Shown one piece after another: positions 8,373 to 16,492 of a DNA stretch of 64,000 bases. Location: assembly GCA_934462715.1 (NCBI GenBank), contig CAKSIJ010000007.1, positions 62,001-126,000 of the forward strand, written 5' to 3'. Every line of letters starts with the position of its first letter. The first letter of the stretch is position 1. Made by a program: the position numbers and the translations under genes. Below the pieces are notes generated by a model. The model saw only the letters and a list, made by a program, of their open reading frames with translations. It did not search any database and was not told the origin of the DNA. The stretch is from an uncultured Clostridia bacterium (lineage in GTDB: Bacteria; Bacillota; Clostridia; UBA1381).

Positions 8373-9362
8373 ATGAATTTTAAACTAAAGAAAATAACTG
8401 CTGCGGTAATGCTTGCTCTTTCACTGATGTCATCAGCTTCCGCACTTGCATATACACCGAGAACAACACTCACAGAAGCGGATTGCAATTCCTTTTACTG
8501 GGCGGGCGGAAATGTTTTTGAAAGAAATTATGCACTCGCCGGCGGAAACTGCACATGGTACGCATACGGCAGAGCATGGGAGCTTTTGGGCAGCAAGCCT
8601 GATCTTTGTTTGAGAGGTGCTCACAAATGGTTTGAATACACACAGGACGGTTACGAAAGAGGTTCCGAGCCAAGACTCGGTGCTGTAGCCTGCTGGTCGG
8701 ACTCAAATTCCACTGTAGGTCATGTAGCAATCGTTGAAGCGATTGACGGCGACAATGTCACCTGCTCCGAATCCGGCTGGAGCTATACAACCGCATATTT
8801 TAAAACGGTTACAAGAAACAAACATAATATGAATTATTCTCTCGGAGGCGTTGAGAGAAAATTTCAGGGGTACATATACCTCCCGATTTCAGCAGGTGAA
8901 AATACCGACGCGGCAAATACTACGGAAACCGAAACTCCGTTCGTTATGCCGTCCGTTAACATCGCAACTCTGACGGGCATTAAGCCGGGCGAAACGGTAC
9001 CTACAAAAAAATCTGATATAAGCATATTCATAAATGGCAAATATATGCCGTTTTCCGCAGACGCAGTGAATGACAGAGGAACAATCCTTGTACCGGCAAG
9101 AGATTTGCTTGAAGCCTTCTGCGGTGAAGTTTATTGGGATAATGATACAAAAACGCTTACTTCTTTTGTAAATGACGGCGTATTCAGTGCAAAGCTCAAT
9201 TCTAAACAGTTATATACAAACGGATTTACAGTTGAAGCCGACAGAGCGCTCACAATGTCCCCCGATGGCAAGACAATGCTTCCTTTGAGAGTTACGCTTA
9301 ACATACTCGGCGCAAGAATTACCACCATTGACGATTACATGAACGTTCAGATAGAATACTGA
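8373..9362 (+). CDS. Secreted CHAP amidase/endopeptidase with stalk domain
   Basis: A 329-residue exported protein starting at ATG 8373 after AAGAGGTAC. Residues 1-26 are a signal peptide ending ASALA. A CHAP domain follows, with catalytic Cys60 in GGNCTWY and His117 in VGHVAIVE; CHAP enzymes cleave peptidoglycan stem peptides or cross-bridges. After a linker near 190-225, residues 235-329 form a stalk (copper-amine-oxidase N-terminal-like) domain with GTILVPARDLLEAF and KTMLPLRVTLNILGA. The gene stands alone between its own promoter and a strong terminator. Cell-wall remodelling is the likely role; a lysin-like or toxin role cannot be excluded. Confidence 0.83.
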   Translation: MNFKLKKITAAVMLALSLMSSASALAYTPRTTLTEADCNSFYWAGGNVFERNYALAGGNCTWYAYGRAWELLGSKPDLCLRGAHKWFEYTQDGYERGSEPRLGAVACWSDSNSTVGHVAIVEAIDGDNVTCSESGWSYTTAYFKTVTRNKHNMNYSLGGVERKFQGYIYLPISAGENTDAANTTETETPFVMPSVNIATLTGIKPGETVPTKKSDISIFINGKYMPFSADAVNDRGTILVPARDLLEAFCGEVYWDNDTKTLTSFVNDGVFSAKLNSKQLYTNGFTVEADRALTMSPDGKTMLPLRVTLNILGARITTIDDYMNVQIEY

Positions 9363-9374
9363 TATAACGATACA

Positions 9375-9411
9375 AAAGACCGAAAATGCACATTTTGCAT
9401 TTTCGGTCTTT
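9375..9411. terminator. Bidirectional terminator between the CHAP gene and metF
   Basis: A perfect 16-bp stem (AAAGACCGAAAATGCA with its complement) and a five-base loop. With A-rich and T-rich sides it serves both converging genes. Confidence 0.88.
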
Positions 9412-9423
9412 AGCTTTATATAA

Positions 9424-10287
9424 TTATACAACAATCTCTGATAAATTGTTTTTAATACACCTTGCAACCTCCGGTTTATTCATTGAATAAACGTGAACGT
9501 TATTAACTCCGTTTGCAAATAAATCAATTATCTGTTCTGTTGCATAGGCAATTCCGGCTTGCTGCATTGCCGACGGGTTATCCGAAAACCTGTCAACAAT
9601 TGCCCGAAAGCGTGACGGAAGATTTGTACCCGAGAGCGAACAGATTCTTTTTATCTGTTTTGCGTTTGTAACAGGCATAATTCCGGCTATAACCGGTATA
9701 TCTACCCCTGCATCTCTTATTTTATACATAAAGTTATAGAAAATATTATTATCAAAAAACATCTGGCTTGTAAAAAACTCGCAGCCTGCTTCAGCTTTGA
9801 TTTTAAGTGCCGCAATATCCGCTTTCTGATTTACAGATTCGGTATGCCCCTCCGGATAGCACGCACCCCCTATACAAAAGCCGCCGAAGCTGCGTATTTG
9901 CTCAATCAGTTCGCACGCATACTTAAAATCCAGTCCCTCACGCGACATACCATTCGGAATATCTCCCCTCAGTGCAAGTATATTCTCTATCCCTGCGTTT
10001 TTGAGTGCGGTTAGCTGATTATTAATCATTTCCTTTGTTGACGATACACAGGTCAAATGTGACAGCGGTGTTATTCCCGAGTTTTTCATCAGCTCCTCTG
10101 AGAGTGACAGTGTATATTTTCCCGTTCCGCCGCCCGCTCCGTAGGTAACGCTCATAAATGCCGGCTTCAGCTTTGCAATTTTTTCTGCGGCAGATTTAAC
10201 GCTTTCATAATTTTCCTCCGTTTTCGGTGGAAAAACTTCAAAAGAAAGCATTGGTTTTTTCTTTGATAAAAGCTCCGATATTTTCAT
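9424..10287 (-). CDS. metF: 5,10-methylenetetrahydrofolate reductase
   Basis: This 287-residue flavoprotein reduces methylene-THF to methyl-THF, the methyl donor for methionine synthesis. Family marks are FEVFPPK (16-22), the catalytic-type Glu in that segment, VTYGAGGG, TCVSS, LALRGDIP, the flavin-site region GGACYPEGH, and FFTSQMFFD. The length matches the short bacterial MetF class. ATG 10287 has AGGAAAGGTTAC upstream. It is monocistronic, ending at the shared terminator near 9400. I looked upstream for a SAM or T-box leader and saw none. Confidence 0.92.
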   Translation of the reverse strand: MKISELLSKKKPMLSFEVFPPKTEENYESVKSAAEKIAKLKPAFMSVTYGAGGGTGKYTLSLSEELMKNSGITPLSHLTCVSSTKEMINNQLTALKNAGIENILALRGDIPNGMSREGLDFKYACELIEQIRSFGGFCIGGACYPEGHTESVNQKADIAALKIKAEAGCEFFTSQMFFDNNIFYNFMYKIRDAGVDIPVIAGIMPVTNAKQIKRICSLSGTNLPSRFRAIVDRFSDNPSAMQQAGIAYATEQIIDLFANGVNNVHVYSMNKPEVARCIKNNLSEIVV

Positions 10288-10382
10288 ATTTGTAACCTTT
10301 CCTGTCTGTACGGGTTAAAAGTATAGATAATTTTGAATATCAATACTTTTAAGCGTTCTTTTGTTTTTTCCGATTTGCTGAA

Positions 10383-10406
10383 AAGGCAGGAGAAAACTCC
10401 TGCCTT
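10383..10406 (-). terminator. Terminator of the NagB-ROK gene
   Basis: A perfect 10-bp stem (AAGGCAGGAG with CTCCTGCCTT) and an AAAA loop, 12 bases beyond the minus-strand stop, followed on that strand by a TTTTC run. Confidence 0.8.
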
Positions 10407-10417
10407 AAATCCATGAT

Positions 10418-12022
10418 TTACAGCATTGCCGCACCAAGTGCGCCTGCGTCGCTTTGCAGCTCCGATATTTCAAGAACCACATCATTAAAGCCAACTTTGT
10501 CTTTAAGCGGCTTAATCAGCTTATCGCCCTGCTGTGTAATACCTCCCGCGAGGATAACAGCGTCCGGTCCGAAAATATTTATAAGGCTCTTAATTCCGAC
10601 TGCTACCCAATCAAGATATTTGTCAAAAACGTCCTTTGCAATCGGGCAATTCTCGTTAATCGCCTTAAATATCAGCTTGCCGGTGAGCTTGTTGTCATTT
10701 TCGGAATATATTCTGTAAAGTGCACTGTCTTTATTTTCAAGCGCCGCTTTTTCAGCCTGCTTAATCAGTGCGGTAACAGAAGCATACTGCTCCCAGCAGC
10801 CGTTAAGTCCGCACGGGCAAGGCAGACCGTTTTCGGTCTGAACTATTATATGTCCGATTTCGCCCATACTGTTTTTTCCGTGGCATATCTCGCCGTCAAT
10901 GATTATTCCGCCGCCGATACCGGTTCCGAGAGTAATCATTATAATGTTATCATACTTCTTGCCCACGCCAAGCTCCGCTTCTCCGAGTGCCGCGCAGTTT
11001 GCGTCATTGTCAACCGAAATAGGAATATCAATGTATTCTCCGAGCTTTTTGGCAAGCGGAGTGTTGTTAAACGGAATATTAACTGCTGAAACATAGCCGT
11101 TTTTAATTCGTCCGGGCGTACCGATACCTATGGTTTTAAAGCTGTAATCCTTGCGGATTCTGATACATTCGTCCGCAATTTCCCTAATGAATTTATCTCC
11201 CGATTCCTTTTCGGTCGGAATCGTTGACTGATACTTAACCGTACCGCCCTCGACAACTGCGAATTTAACGCTCATGCCGCCGATGTCTATACCCAGTCTT
11301 ACTCCCGAATATGCGTCACGGTCGCAGATAAGTACAACGTCCGGGTGAACCTTAAGCATTGTTGCCGGAATCGATGTGTTGATTTCCGGGTTTAAAAGCT
11401 CTCCCACAACCCTGCTCTTGTTTGCTCCGCTCGCAAGCAGTATTATCTTTCTTGATTTCAGAATCGTAGATATACCCATTGTCAGAGCTTGCTTCGGCAC
11501 TTCGTCGGCATTATCGAAAAATCTTGAATTTGCTTCGATCGTGCTTTCGGTAAGATCGGTAAGATGTGTGAGCGAATTAAGGTTATTGTCCGGCTCGTTA
11601 AAGCCGATATGTCCATTCGTACCGATTCCGAGAATCTGCAAGTCGATACCGCCGTTTTGTCTTATCAGCTTTTCATAGTTTTTACATTCCTCTGCCGGAT
11701 TTTCCGTTTCACCGTTAGGGATATGAGTGTTTTCCTTATCAATGTTAACCTTCGAGAACAAATGCTCGTTCATGAAATAATCGTAGCTTTGATCATTGCT
11801 CTTTTTTATGGGATAGTATTCGTCCAGATTAAAGGTTGTAACACCCGAAAAATCTATTTCTCCCTTTTTATTCATTTCAATCAGATTATCATATAAGCCG
11901 ATGGGAGTTGAGCCTGTGGCAAGACCCAATACGCTGTCGGGTTTTAATATAAGCTGACTCGCAACAAGCTTTGACGCCTGCTTTGACATTTCTTCATAAT
12001 TTTCACATAAAATTACACGCAT
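10418..12022 (-). CDS. Glucosamine-6-phosphate deaminase fused to ROK-family sugar kinase
   Basis: One 534-residue protein. Residues 1-240 are NagB: GLATGSTP (34-41), FNLDEYY (64-70, active-site Asp67) and GTNGHIGFNEP (134-144, with His138 and Glu143). Residues 241-534 are a ROK kinase: the ATP loop DIGGMSVK, GIGTPG, catalytic Asp in VDNDANC, GTGIGGG, and a zinc site CPCGLNGCWEQ. NagB converts glucosamine-6-phosphate to fructose-6-phosphate and ammonia; ROK enzymes phosphorylate sugars such as glucosamine, GlcNAc or ManNAc. A fusion could phosphorylate and deaminate in one step. ATG 12022 is preferred to the TTG at 12031 because AAAGG lies 12 bases upstream of the ATG and only three before the TTG. 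It lies downstream of nahK. Confidence 0.88.
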   Translation of the reverse strand: MRVILCENYEEMSKQASKLVASQLILKPDSVLGLATGSTPIGLYDNLIEMNKKGEIDFSGVTTFNLDEYYPIKKSNDQSYDYFMNEHLFSKVNIDKENTHIPNGETENPAEECKNYEKLIRQNGGIDLQILGIGTNGHIGFNEPDNNLNSLTHLTDLTESTIEANSRFFDNADEVPKQALTMGISTILKSRKIILLASGANKSRVVGELLNPEINTSIPATMLKVHPDVVLICDRDAYSGVRLGIDIGGMSVKFAVVEGGTVKYQSTIPTEKESGDKFIREIADECIRIRKDYSFKTIGIGTPGRIKNGYVSAVNIPFNNTPLAKKLGEYIDIPISVDNDANCAALGEAELGVGKKYDNIIMITLGTGIGGGIIIDGEICHGKNSMGEIGHIIVQTENGLPCPCGLNGCWEQYASVTALIKQAEKAALENKDSALYRIYSENDNKLTGKLIFKAINENCPIAKDVFDKYLDWVAVGIKSLINIFGPDAVILAGGITQQGDKLIKPLKDKVGFNDVVLEISELQSDAGALGAAML

Positions 12023-12115
12023 TTTATACAACTGCCTTTCTGTTTAGTGTTATATAGTGTTATAATAAATGCGTTATGCGGCAAACCGCACATCTTTTGA
12101 ATCATGCAGAATTTC

Positions 12116-13192
12116 TTATTCCGCAATAAGTCTTTCGACAATTTTGCCGAGTTCATCTTCTTTTGATTCAATATCTCTGACAAGCTTAAACTGGTTTCTT
12201 GCTCTGTCAAGATTGTGCTTTTCGCGGTGAATTTTAAAATATGTATCACCGTTTAAATAGTCTGTCAAAAATCTGATCCCGCACTCATATGTGAGCAGCT
12301 TTGCAGAGAACGGCAAAAGCTCAATTTCGGTTTTTGTAAGGCTGTCCTTCATTTCCGAAAGATATCCCCTGGCAAATCCCTCAAATGCTTTTTCGTCAAA
12401 ATTTACCGTATCGAGATTTACCTCGTCCTCAGCCGCTGTAGACGCTCCCATTCTCAATGCGTCGCCGAAATCGTACAATGCGCTTCCGGGCATAACGGTA
12501 TCAAGATCTATAACGCATATCGCTTTTCTTGTATCCTTATCGAAAAGGATATTGTTTATTTTTGTATCATTGTGAGTAACCCTTAAAGGAATACTGCCGT
12601 CCTCAAGTCCTTTTACAACTCTATCTGCAAAGGAAGCGCAGGAAAGTGCAAAATCTATTTCCTCTTTTACCTCTGCAGCTCTGCCGGCTTTATCCTCCTC
12701 AACCGCTTTCTTCAAATCCTCAACTCTTGACGGTGTGTTGTGGAAATTCTTTATTGTTTCAAACAATTCGTCAGCCGGGAAATCGCTCAGAAGCTTCTGG
12801 AAATGTCCGAAACCCTCGCCGGCGGAATATAAATCCTCCGGGTCCTTGCTGTCCTCAATTGTTATTGTGTCGTTTACATAGTTGTATACTCTGAAGCAGT
12901 GTTCATCGTCTGCCTTATAGTAGTTCTTTCCGTCAAGCGTTTTGATAACGGTAAGCGTTCCTCTTTCGGGATCTCCTCCCTCTTGTTCTATCTTTTTTCT
13001 TAAAAATGCCGTGACTCTGTCGATATTATCCATAAGCTTTTCGGGATCTTTAAATATTCCGGTATTGATTCTCTGCAAAATGTGATTTCCCGAGCTTGTG
13101 AGGTAAGTATCATTAATGTGACCGTTGCCGTATTCTTCTATGCGGGAACAGATGTTGAATTTCTGTAAAATATTATTCATATCAATATTCAC
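12116..13192 (-). CDS. nahK: N-acetylhexosamine 1-kinase-like phosphotransferase
   Basis: 358 residues starting at GTG 13192, nine bases from AGGAGG (13202-13207). An ATG at 13180 is in frame but is poorly placed. It is an aminoglycoside-phosphotransferase-fold kinase: GNGHINDTYL near the N-terminus, the catalytic THNDTKINN (HxDxxxxN) and the metal-binding VIDLDTV. NahK phosphorylates GalNAc/GlcNAc at C1 in the galacto/lacto-N-biose route of bifidobacteria and clostridia. The neighbouring nucleotidyltransferase and GH109-like enzyme fit that use. It has its own promoter and a leader palindrome also found before glmM. The family call is solid; the exact sugar is inferred. Confidence 0.8.
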   Translation of the reverse strand: MNIDMNNILQKFNICSRIEEYGNGHINDTYLTSSGNHILQRINTGIFKDPEKLMDNIDRVTAFLRKKIEQEGGDPERGTLTVIKTLDGKNYYKADDEHCFRVYNYVNDTITIEDSKDPEDLYSAGEGFGHFQKLLSDFPADELFETIKNFHNTPSRVEDLKKAVEEDKAGRAAEVKEEIDFALSCASFADRVVKGLEDGSIPLRVTHNDTKINNILFDKDTRKAICVIDLDTVMPGSALYDFGDALRMGASTAAEDEVNLDTVNFDEKAFEGFARGYLSEMKDSLTKTEIELLPFSAKLLTYECGIRFLTDYLNGDTYFKIHREKHNLDRARNQFKLVRDIESKEDELGKIVERLIAE

Positions 13193-13223
13193 AGCCGATA
13201 ACCTCCTGATTAACATAGTTAAC

Positions 13224-13256
13224 AGGCAATCTAAAACAAGTGTTTTACAATTGCCT
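13224..13256. repeat. 33-bp leader palindrome before nahK (copy A)
   Basis: The outer arm AGGCAAT pairs with ATTGCCT and the inner TAAAACA with TGTTTTA around an AG centre, with one bulged position. A nearly identical copy lies at 50715-50748 before glmM. It ends 31 bases from the nahK start (30 for glmM). It is inside the predicted transcribed leader, so it could be an operator or an RNA hairpin. Confidence 0.7.
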
Positions 13257-13280
13257 ATTCATATTTAAGCATATAGTACG

Positions 13281-13309
13281 ATTATATCATAAAATTCTAA
13301 AATATGCAA
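13281..13309 (-). promoter_or_regulatory. Promoter of nahK
   Basis: On the minus strand TTGCAT (13304-13309), 17 bases, TATAAT (13281-13286). Start of transcription would be near 13274, placing the 33-bp palindrome about 18-50 bases into the leader. Confidence 0.75.
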
Positions 13310-13341
13310 GGAAATTATACAAATATTATATTTTTTGGTAA

Positions 13342-14178
13342 TTATTTATATAAGCCTTTGTCAATCAGCGAAGCTATCGCCTTTTTTACTCCTTCCGTGT
13401 CGTCTGCATAAGTAACTCCGTACCACTGTTCTGAGGTCGGGAGAACCTTAACCTTCATATTCTGCTCTTTTCTTCTGTCATTGATTACCGACGGGAGGAA
13501 AAACTCAGTTTTGGGTTCATTGATATTCTTCTTTAAAAATTCCGTAAATTTGTTCTCCATAAATGGGAAAATATCGGTATCAAGTCCCCACATATTCATC
13601 GAAACGATTGTATCGAGCGGAAGTCCGCTGTCTTTTGATACATCGGTTTTCTCGTTTATATCAACCAGATAACCGTCCTCAACAGTGCAGATTCCTCTTG
13701 AAACCGTTCCGTTTTCGGACAGTGTGTTTCCGAGCTTATATCCTGCCATACACATACCGCTGTTTTCAGCAAGATAATCATACATAACCTTGTAAACGCT
13801 CTGTCCGTAATAATCGTCGGCATTTATAACGATAAACGGCTTTTTCACAGCGTCCTTTGCACACAAAACCGCATGACCCGTTCCCCATGGCTTCAATCTT
13901 GTTTCGGGCAGCTCAAATCCTTTAGGGAGTGTGTTTTTTTCCTGAAAAACATATTCAACATCAATCATTTTTTCGATTCTTTTGCCGCAAGCCGCTCTGA
14001 AATCCGATTCTATATCCTTGCGGATAATTATAACCGCCCTGTCAAAGCCTGCCTTTTTTGCGTCATAAACTGAAAAGTCTATTATCATTTCTCCGTTCGG
14101 ACCTATCGGAGCAGCCTGTTTAAGACCTCCGAAACGGCTTCCCATACCTGCCGCCATAACTACCAGCTCAGCACCCAT
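13342..14178 (-). CDS. Sugar-1-phosphate nucleotidyltransferase
   Basis: 278 residues from ATG 14178, preceded by AGGTGAT (14183-14189). The N-terminal nucleotide-binding signature reads VVMAAGMGSRFGGLKQ, with VINADDYYG as the metal-binding Asp motif and GTVSRGICTVEDGYL later. This fold transfers UMP or another nucleotide to a sugar-1-phosphate. Adjacent to nahK in clostridial and bifidobacterial clusters, similar proteins turn GalNAc-1-P or GlcNAc-1-P into UDP-sugar. It precedes nahK on the minus strand, but nahK has its own promoter. Substrate is inferred only from context. Confidence 0.75.
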   Translation of the reverse strand: MGAELVVMAAGMGSRFGGLKQAAPIGPNGEMIIDFSVYDAKKAGFDRAVIIIRKDIESDFRAACGKRIEKMIDVEYVFQEKNTLPKGFELPETRLKPWGTGHAVLCAKDAVKKPFIVINADDYYGQSVYKVMYDYLAENSGMCMAGYKLGNTLSENGTVSRGICTVEDGYLVDINEKTDVSKDSGLPLDTIVSMNMWGLDTDIFPFMENKFTEFLKKNINEPKTEFFLPSVINDRRKEQNMKVKVLPTSEQWYGVTYADDTEGVKKAIASLIDKGLYK

Positions 14179-14230
14179 TAATATCACCTGTTTCCTTTCC
14201 GCAGCTGTAAAAACATCTGCAATTACGGTT

Positions 14231-15448
14231 TTACTTTTTTAAATACTTTGATTCGTATGCCCACTTACCTCTTGTGAAATCGGGTATGCTTACCGGTGCT
14301 CCGCCCTGTGCTATCGACATTTCGGAAAGAGCGGTTATAACCATCCAGCTTGCTGCGTCATATACGTCTATAGGCATAGGCTCGTCCTTTTCGATAGCGT
14401 CAAAGAATGCCTTAAATTCAAGCCAGTCCATGCCGTCATGTGAGCCTTGAATACCTGCCTCGATAAACTCTTTCCAAACGGGATGCTCATATTCTTTGGC
14501 ATATTCATCGGCATTTCCGCCACATTCCTTGCGCCAGTCAAAATCATGTTTTCTGCACTCTTCAGTATCCATAAATACCGAATCTGTCGCTTCCTCATAC
14601 ATTCCCTTTGTACCTCTTACGGTAAAGTTTCTTGAATAGAATCTCGGCAGTGTGGTGTCAAGCTTCATTGCTATTGTTTCGCCGTTAGCGCAGGTGATTA
14701 CCGTTGTTACAATATCCCCCTGATTAAAATGCGCATTTTTCAGCAGCTCATCATCTGCTTTGTTTTTCAATATGTATTCATGAAGTCCGCATGATTTTGA
14801 AGCGAAGGACGAAAGCGACAACATTCTGTTTCCGTGATTTATACCCAATATTCTTGCAATAGGTCCAAGCTCGTGAGTCGGGTAGTTTTCGCAGTTTCTT
14901 GTAAGATAATTTCTGAGTCTGTAGTGTCTTTTTTCGATACCGAAAGAAATTTCTTCTCTCAAATCATGCTGATAACCGCCGTCACAATGAACTATTTCTC
15001 CAAAAACTCCCTTATTGACCATGTTCAAAACCATCATTTCACGTCTGCCATAGCAGCAGTTTTCAAGAAACATAAACGGCGTTTTTGTTTCTTCATAAGT
15101 GTTGACCAACGTCCAGCAATCCTCAACGCAATATGCGCCGCCGACTTCAAGCGCAACGGTCTTTCCGGCTCTCATCGCATAAACCGCAATTTCAACATGA
15201 GCCTCCCATGCCGCCGAAATCACTACAGCATTTACACTTTCGTCATCTATTGCCTTTTTGTAGTCGGTGTAAATTGCCGGTGTGTTTCCGTCGGCTTCTT
15301 TGACGTCGTTTGCGGATTTTTCCGCTCTGTCACGGTATACATCGCACACAGCCGTTACCGTGCAGCGCTTCTGCGGAAGTATTGCGTCGGTCAGCAACAT
15401 ATCTCCCCTTGCGCCCACTCCGATAATGGCAAGCTTAATTTGTTTCAT
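14231..15448 (-). CDS. GH109-like Gfo/Idh/MocA oxidoreductase
   Basis: 405 residues starting at ATG 15448 after AAAGGAAG. The N-terminal Rossmann motif is AIIGVGARGDMLL. Instead of the usual EKP motif it has LEVGGAY, followed by MFLENCCYGRREMM, GGYQHDLREE and YPTHELGPIARILGIN. These segments match my recollection of family GH109, NAD-dependent enzymes that remove terminal alpha-GalNAc by a redox mechanism. No signal peptide is present, so it would act on imported glycosides. It is divergent from an AraC regulator at 15644. A plain inositol- or sugar-type dehydrogenase is the alternative. Confidence 0.72.
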   Translation of the reverse strand: MKQIKLAIIGVGARGDMLLTDAILPQKRCTVTAVCDVYRDRAEKSANDVKEADGNTPAIYTDYKKAIDDESVNAVVISAAWEAHVEIAVYAMRAGKTVALEVGGAYCVEDCWTLVNTYEETKTPFMFLENCCYGRREMMVLNMVNKGVFGEIVHCDGGYQHDLREEISFGIEKRHYRLRNYLTRNCENYPTHELGPIARILGINHGNRMLSLSSFASKSCGLHEYILKNKADDELLKNAHFNQGDIVTTVITCANGETIAMKLDTTLPRFYSRNFTVRGTKGMYEEATDSVFMDTEECRKHDFDWRKECGGNADEYAKEYEHPVWKEFIEAGIQGSHDGMDWLEFKAFFDAIEKDEPMPIDVYDAASWMVITALSEMSIAQGGAPVSIPDFTRGKWAYESKYLKK

Positions 15449-15497
15449 TGATATTCTTCCTTTCACCAATCGTTTTTTACATAAATTATTTTCTGCT

Positions 15498-15558
15498 CAG
15501 CTGTTTACAAATTCAGCTGTTTATGCTATAATTATAACATAATCTGATAAATATGCAA
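15498..15558. promoter_or_regulatory. Divergent overlapping promoters with direct-repeat operator
   Basis: Forward, for the AraC gene: TTTACA (15504-15509), 17 bases, TATAAT (15527-15532). Reverse, for the GH109-like gene: TTGCAT (15553-15558) and TATAAT (15531-15536), 16-base spacer. The two -10 boxes overlap in TATAATTATA. CAGCTGTTTA is repeated at 15498-15507 and 15514-15523, a 16-base period suitable for an AraC-type protein. Confidence 0.6.
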
Positions 15559-15643
15559 TGTAGTTTCAGTCCAAATAATATGTAATTTCAGGTCAGATTT
15601 TATAACGATGTAAAAGTAATAAACCCAAAAGGAGCTATCACAT

Positions 15644-16492
15644 ATGCAGCCATTTACCGTCACAGACCAAATTAGAATACACTCATTTTATTCCATGTTC
15701 TGCTGTCACCGTGAAAAAAACTATTTTTTCCCCGGTGAAACGCATGATTTTTGGGAATGTGTGTATGTCCGAAAGGGCAACGTGTGCGTATCGGGAGATG
15801 AACGGGTTTATCATATGCACAACGGCGATATGATCTTTCACAAACCTTTGGAGCTTCATAAATACTATGTTGAAACACTGTCAGGCGCTGATTTATTCAT
15901 TTTCAGTTTTACCATGTCCGGAGAGCTTTCAAATTACTTTGAAAAAAAAGTATTCAGCCTGTCCGCTCCTCAATCAATGCAAATAGATGAACTTATCCGT
16001 TTTGCCGCAGCCGCACACAGCCCGATTGATTCTGATGAGCTGTCCTCAATGTTCTCGCCGTGTCTTTATTCAAACACATATCTTCAGCAATTATCAGCAA
16101 TGATAGAAAGACTGTTTTTATGCATATATGATGACGCCAATATATCCTATGCGGCAGAATTGCCCGACGAAACAGCTTTTAAAAATGCGGTAAGATATAT
16201 GACCTCTCACATAGACGGTCAGCTGACAATCGGTGAACTTGCAAAATACTGCAATATAAGTCCCAGCGGTTTAAAGCGCTTATTTAACCGTTATGCCGGA
16301 CTCGGCATACACAAATACTTCTTAAAGCTGAAGATAAACAAAGCAGCCCGGTATTTAAAATCCGGTGTAAAAGTTACCGAAATATCCGAGCTGCTCGGTT
16401 TTTCCTCGCAAGGCTATTTTTCAAATGTATTCAAGCGCGAAACAGGTTTTAACCCGTCCGAATACGCTTCCGTTACAGTACCGATCGAATGA
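15644..16492 (+). CDS. AraC-family regulator with cupin sensor domain
   Basis: 282 residues. The N-terminal half is a cupin-type ligand domain (THDFWECVYVRKG, MHNGDMIFHKPLELH). The C-terminal 100 residues carry two helix-turn-helix motifs (LTIGELAKYCNISPSGLKRLF and VTEISELLGFSSQGYFSNVF), the AraC signature. ATG follows AAAAGGAGC. It is divergent from the GH109-like gene, and the shared intergenic space contains repeated half-sites, so it probably controls that gene and perhaps itself. Its last 20 bases overlap the convergent isomerase gene. Confidence 0.85.
   Translation: MQPFTVTDQIRIHSFYSMFCCHREKNYFFPGETHDFWECVYVRKGNVCVSGDERVYHMHNGDMIFHKPLELHKYYVETLSGADLFIFSFTMSGELSNYFEKKVFSLSAPQSMQIDELIRFAAAAHSPIDSDELSSMFSPCLYSNTYLQQLSAMIERLFLCIYDDANISYAAELPDETAFKNAVRYMTSHIDGQLTIGELAKYCNISPSGLKRLFNRYAGLGIHKYFLKLKINKAARYLKSGVKVTEISELLGFSSQGYFSNVFKRETGFNPSEYASVTVPIE

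Noticed and set aside
10288..10382. Possible SAM or T-box riboswitch before metF
   Set aside because: The gap is only about 95 bases, AT-rich and without the conserved cores of either class.
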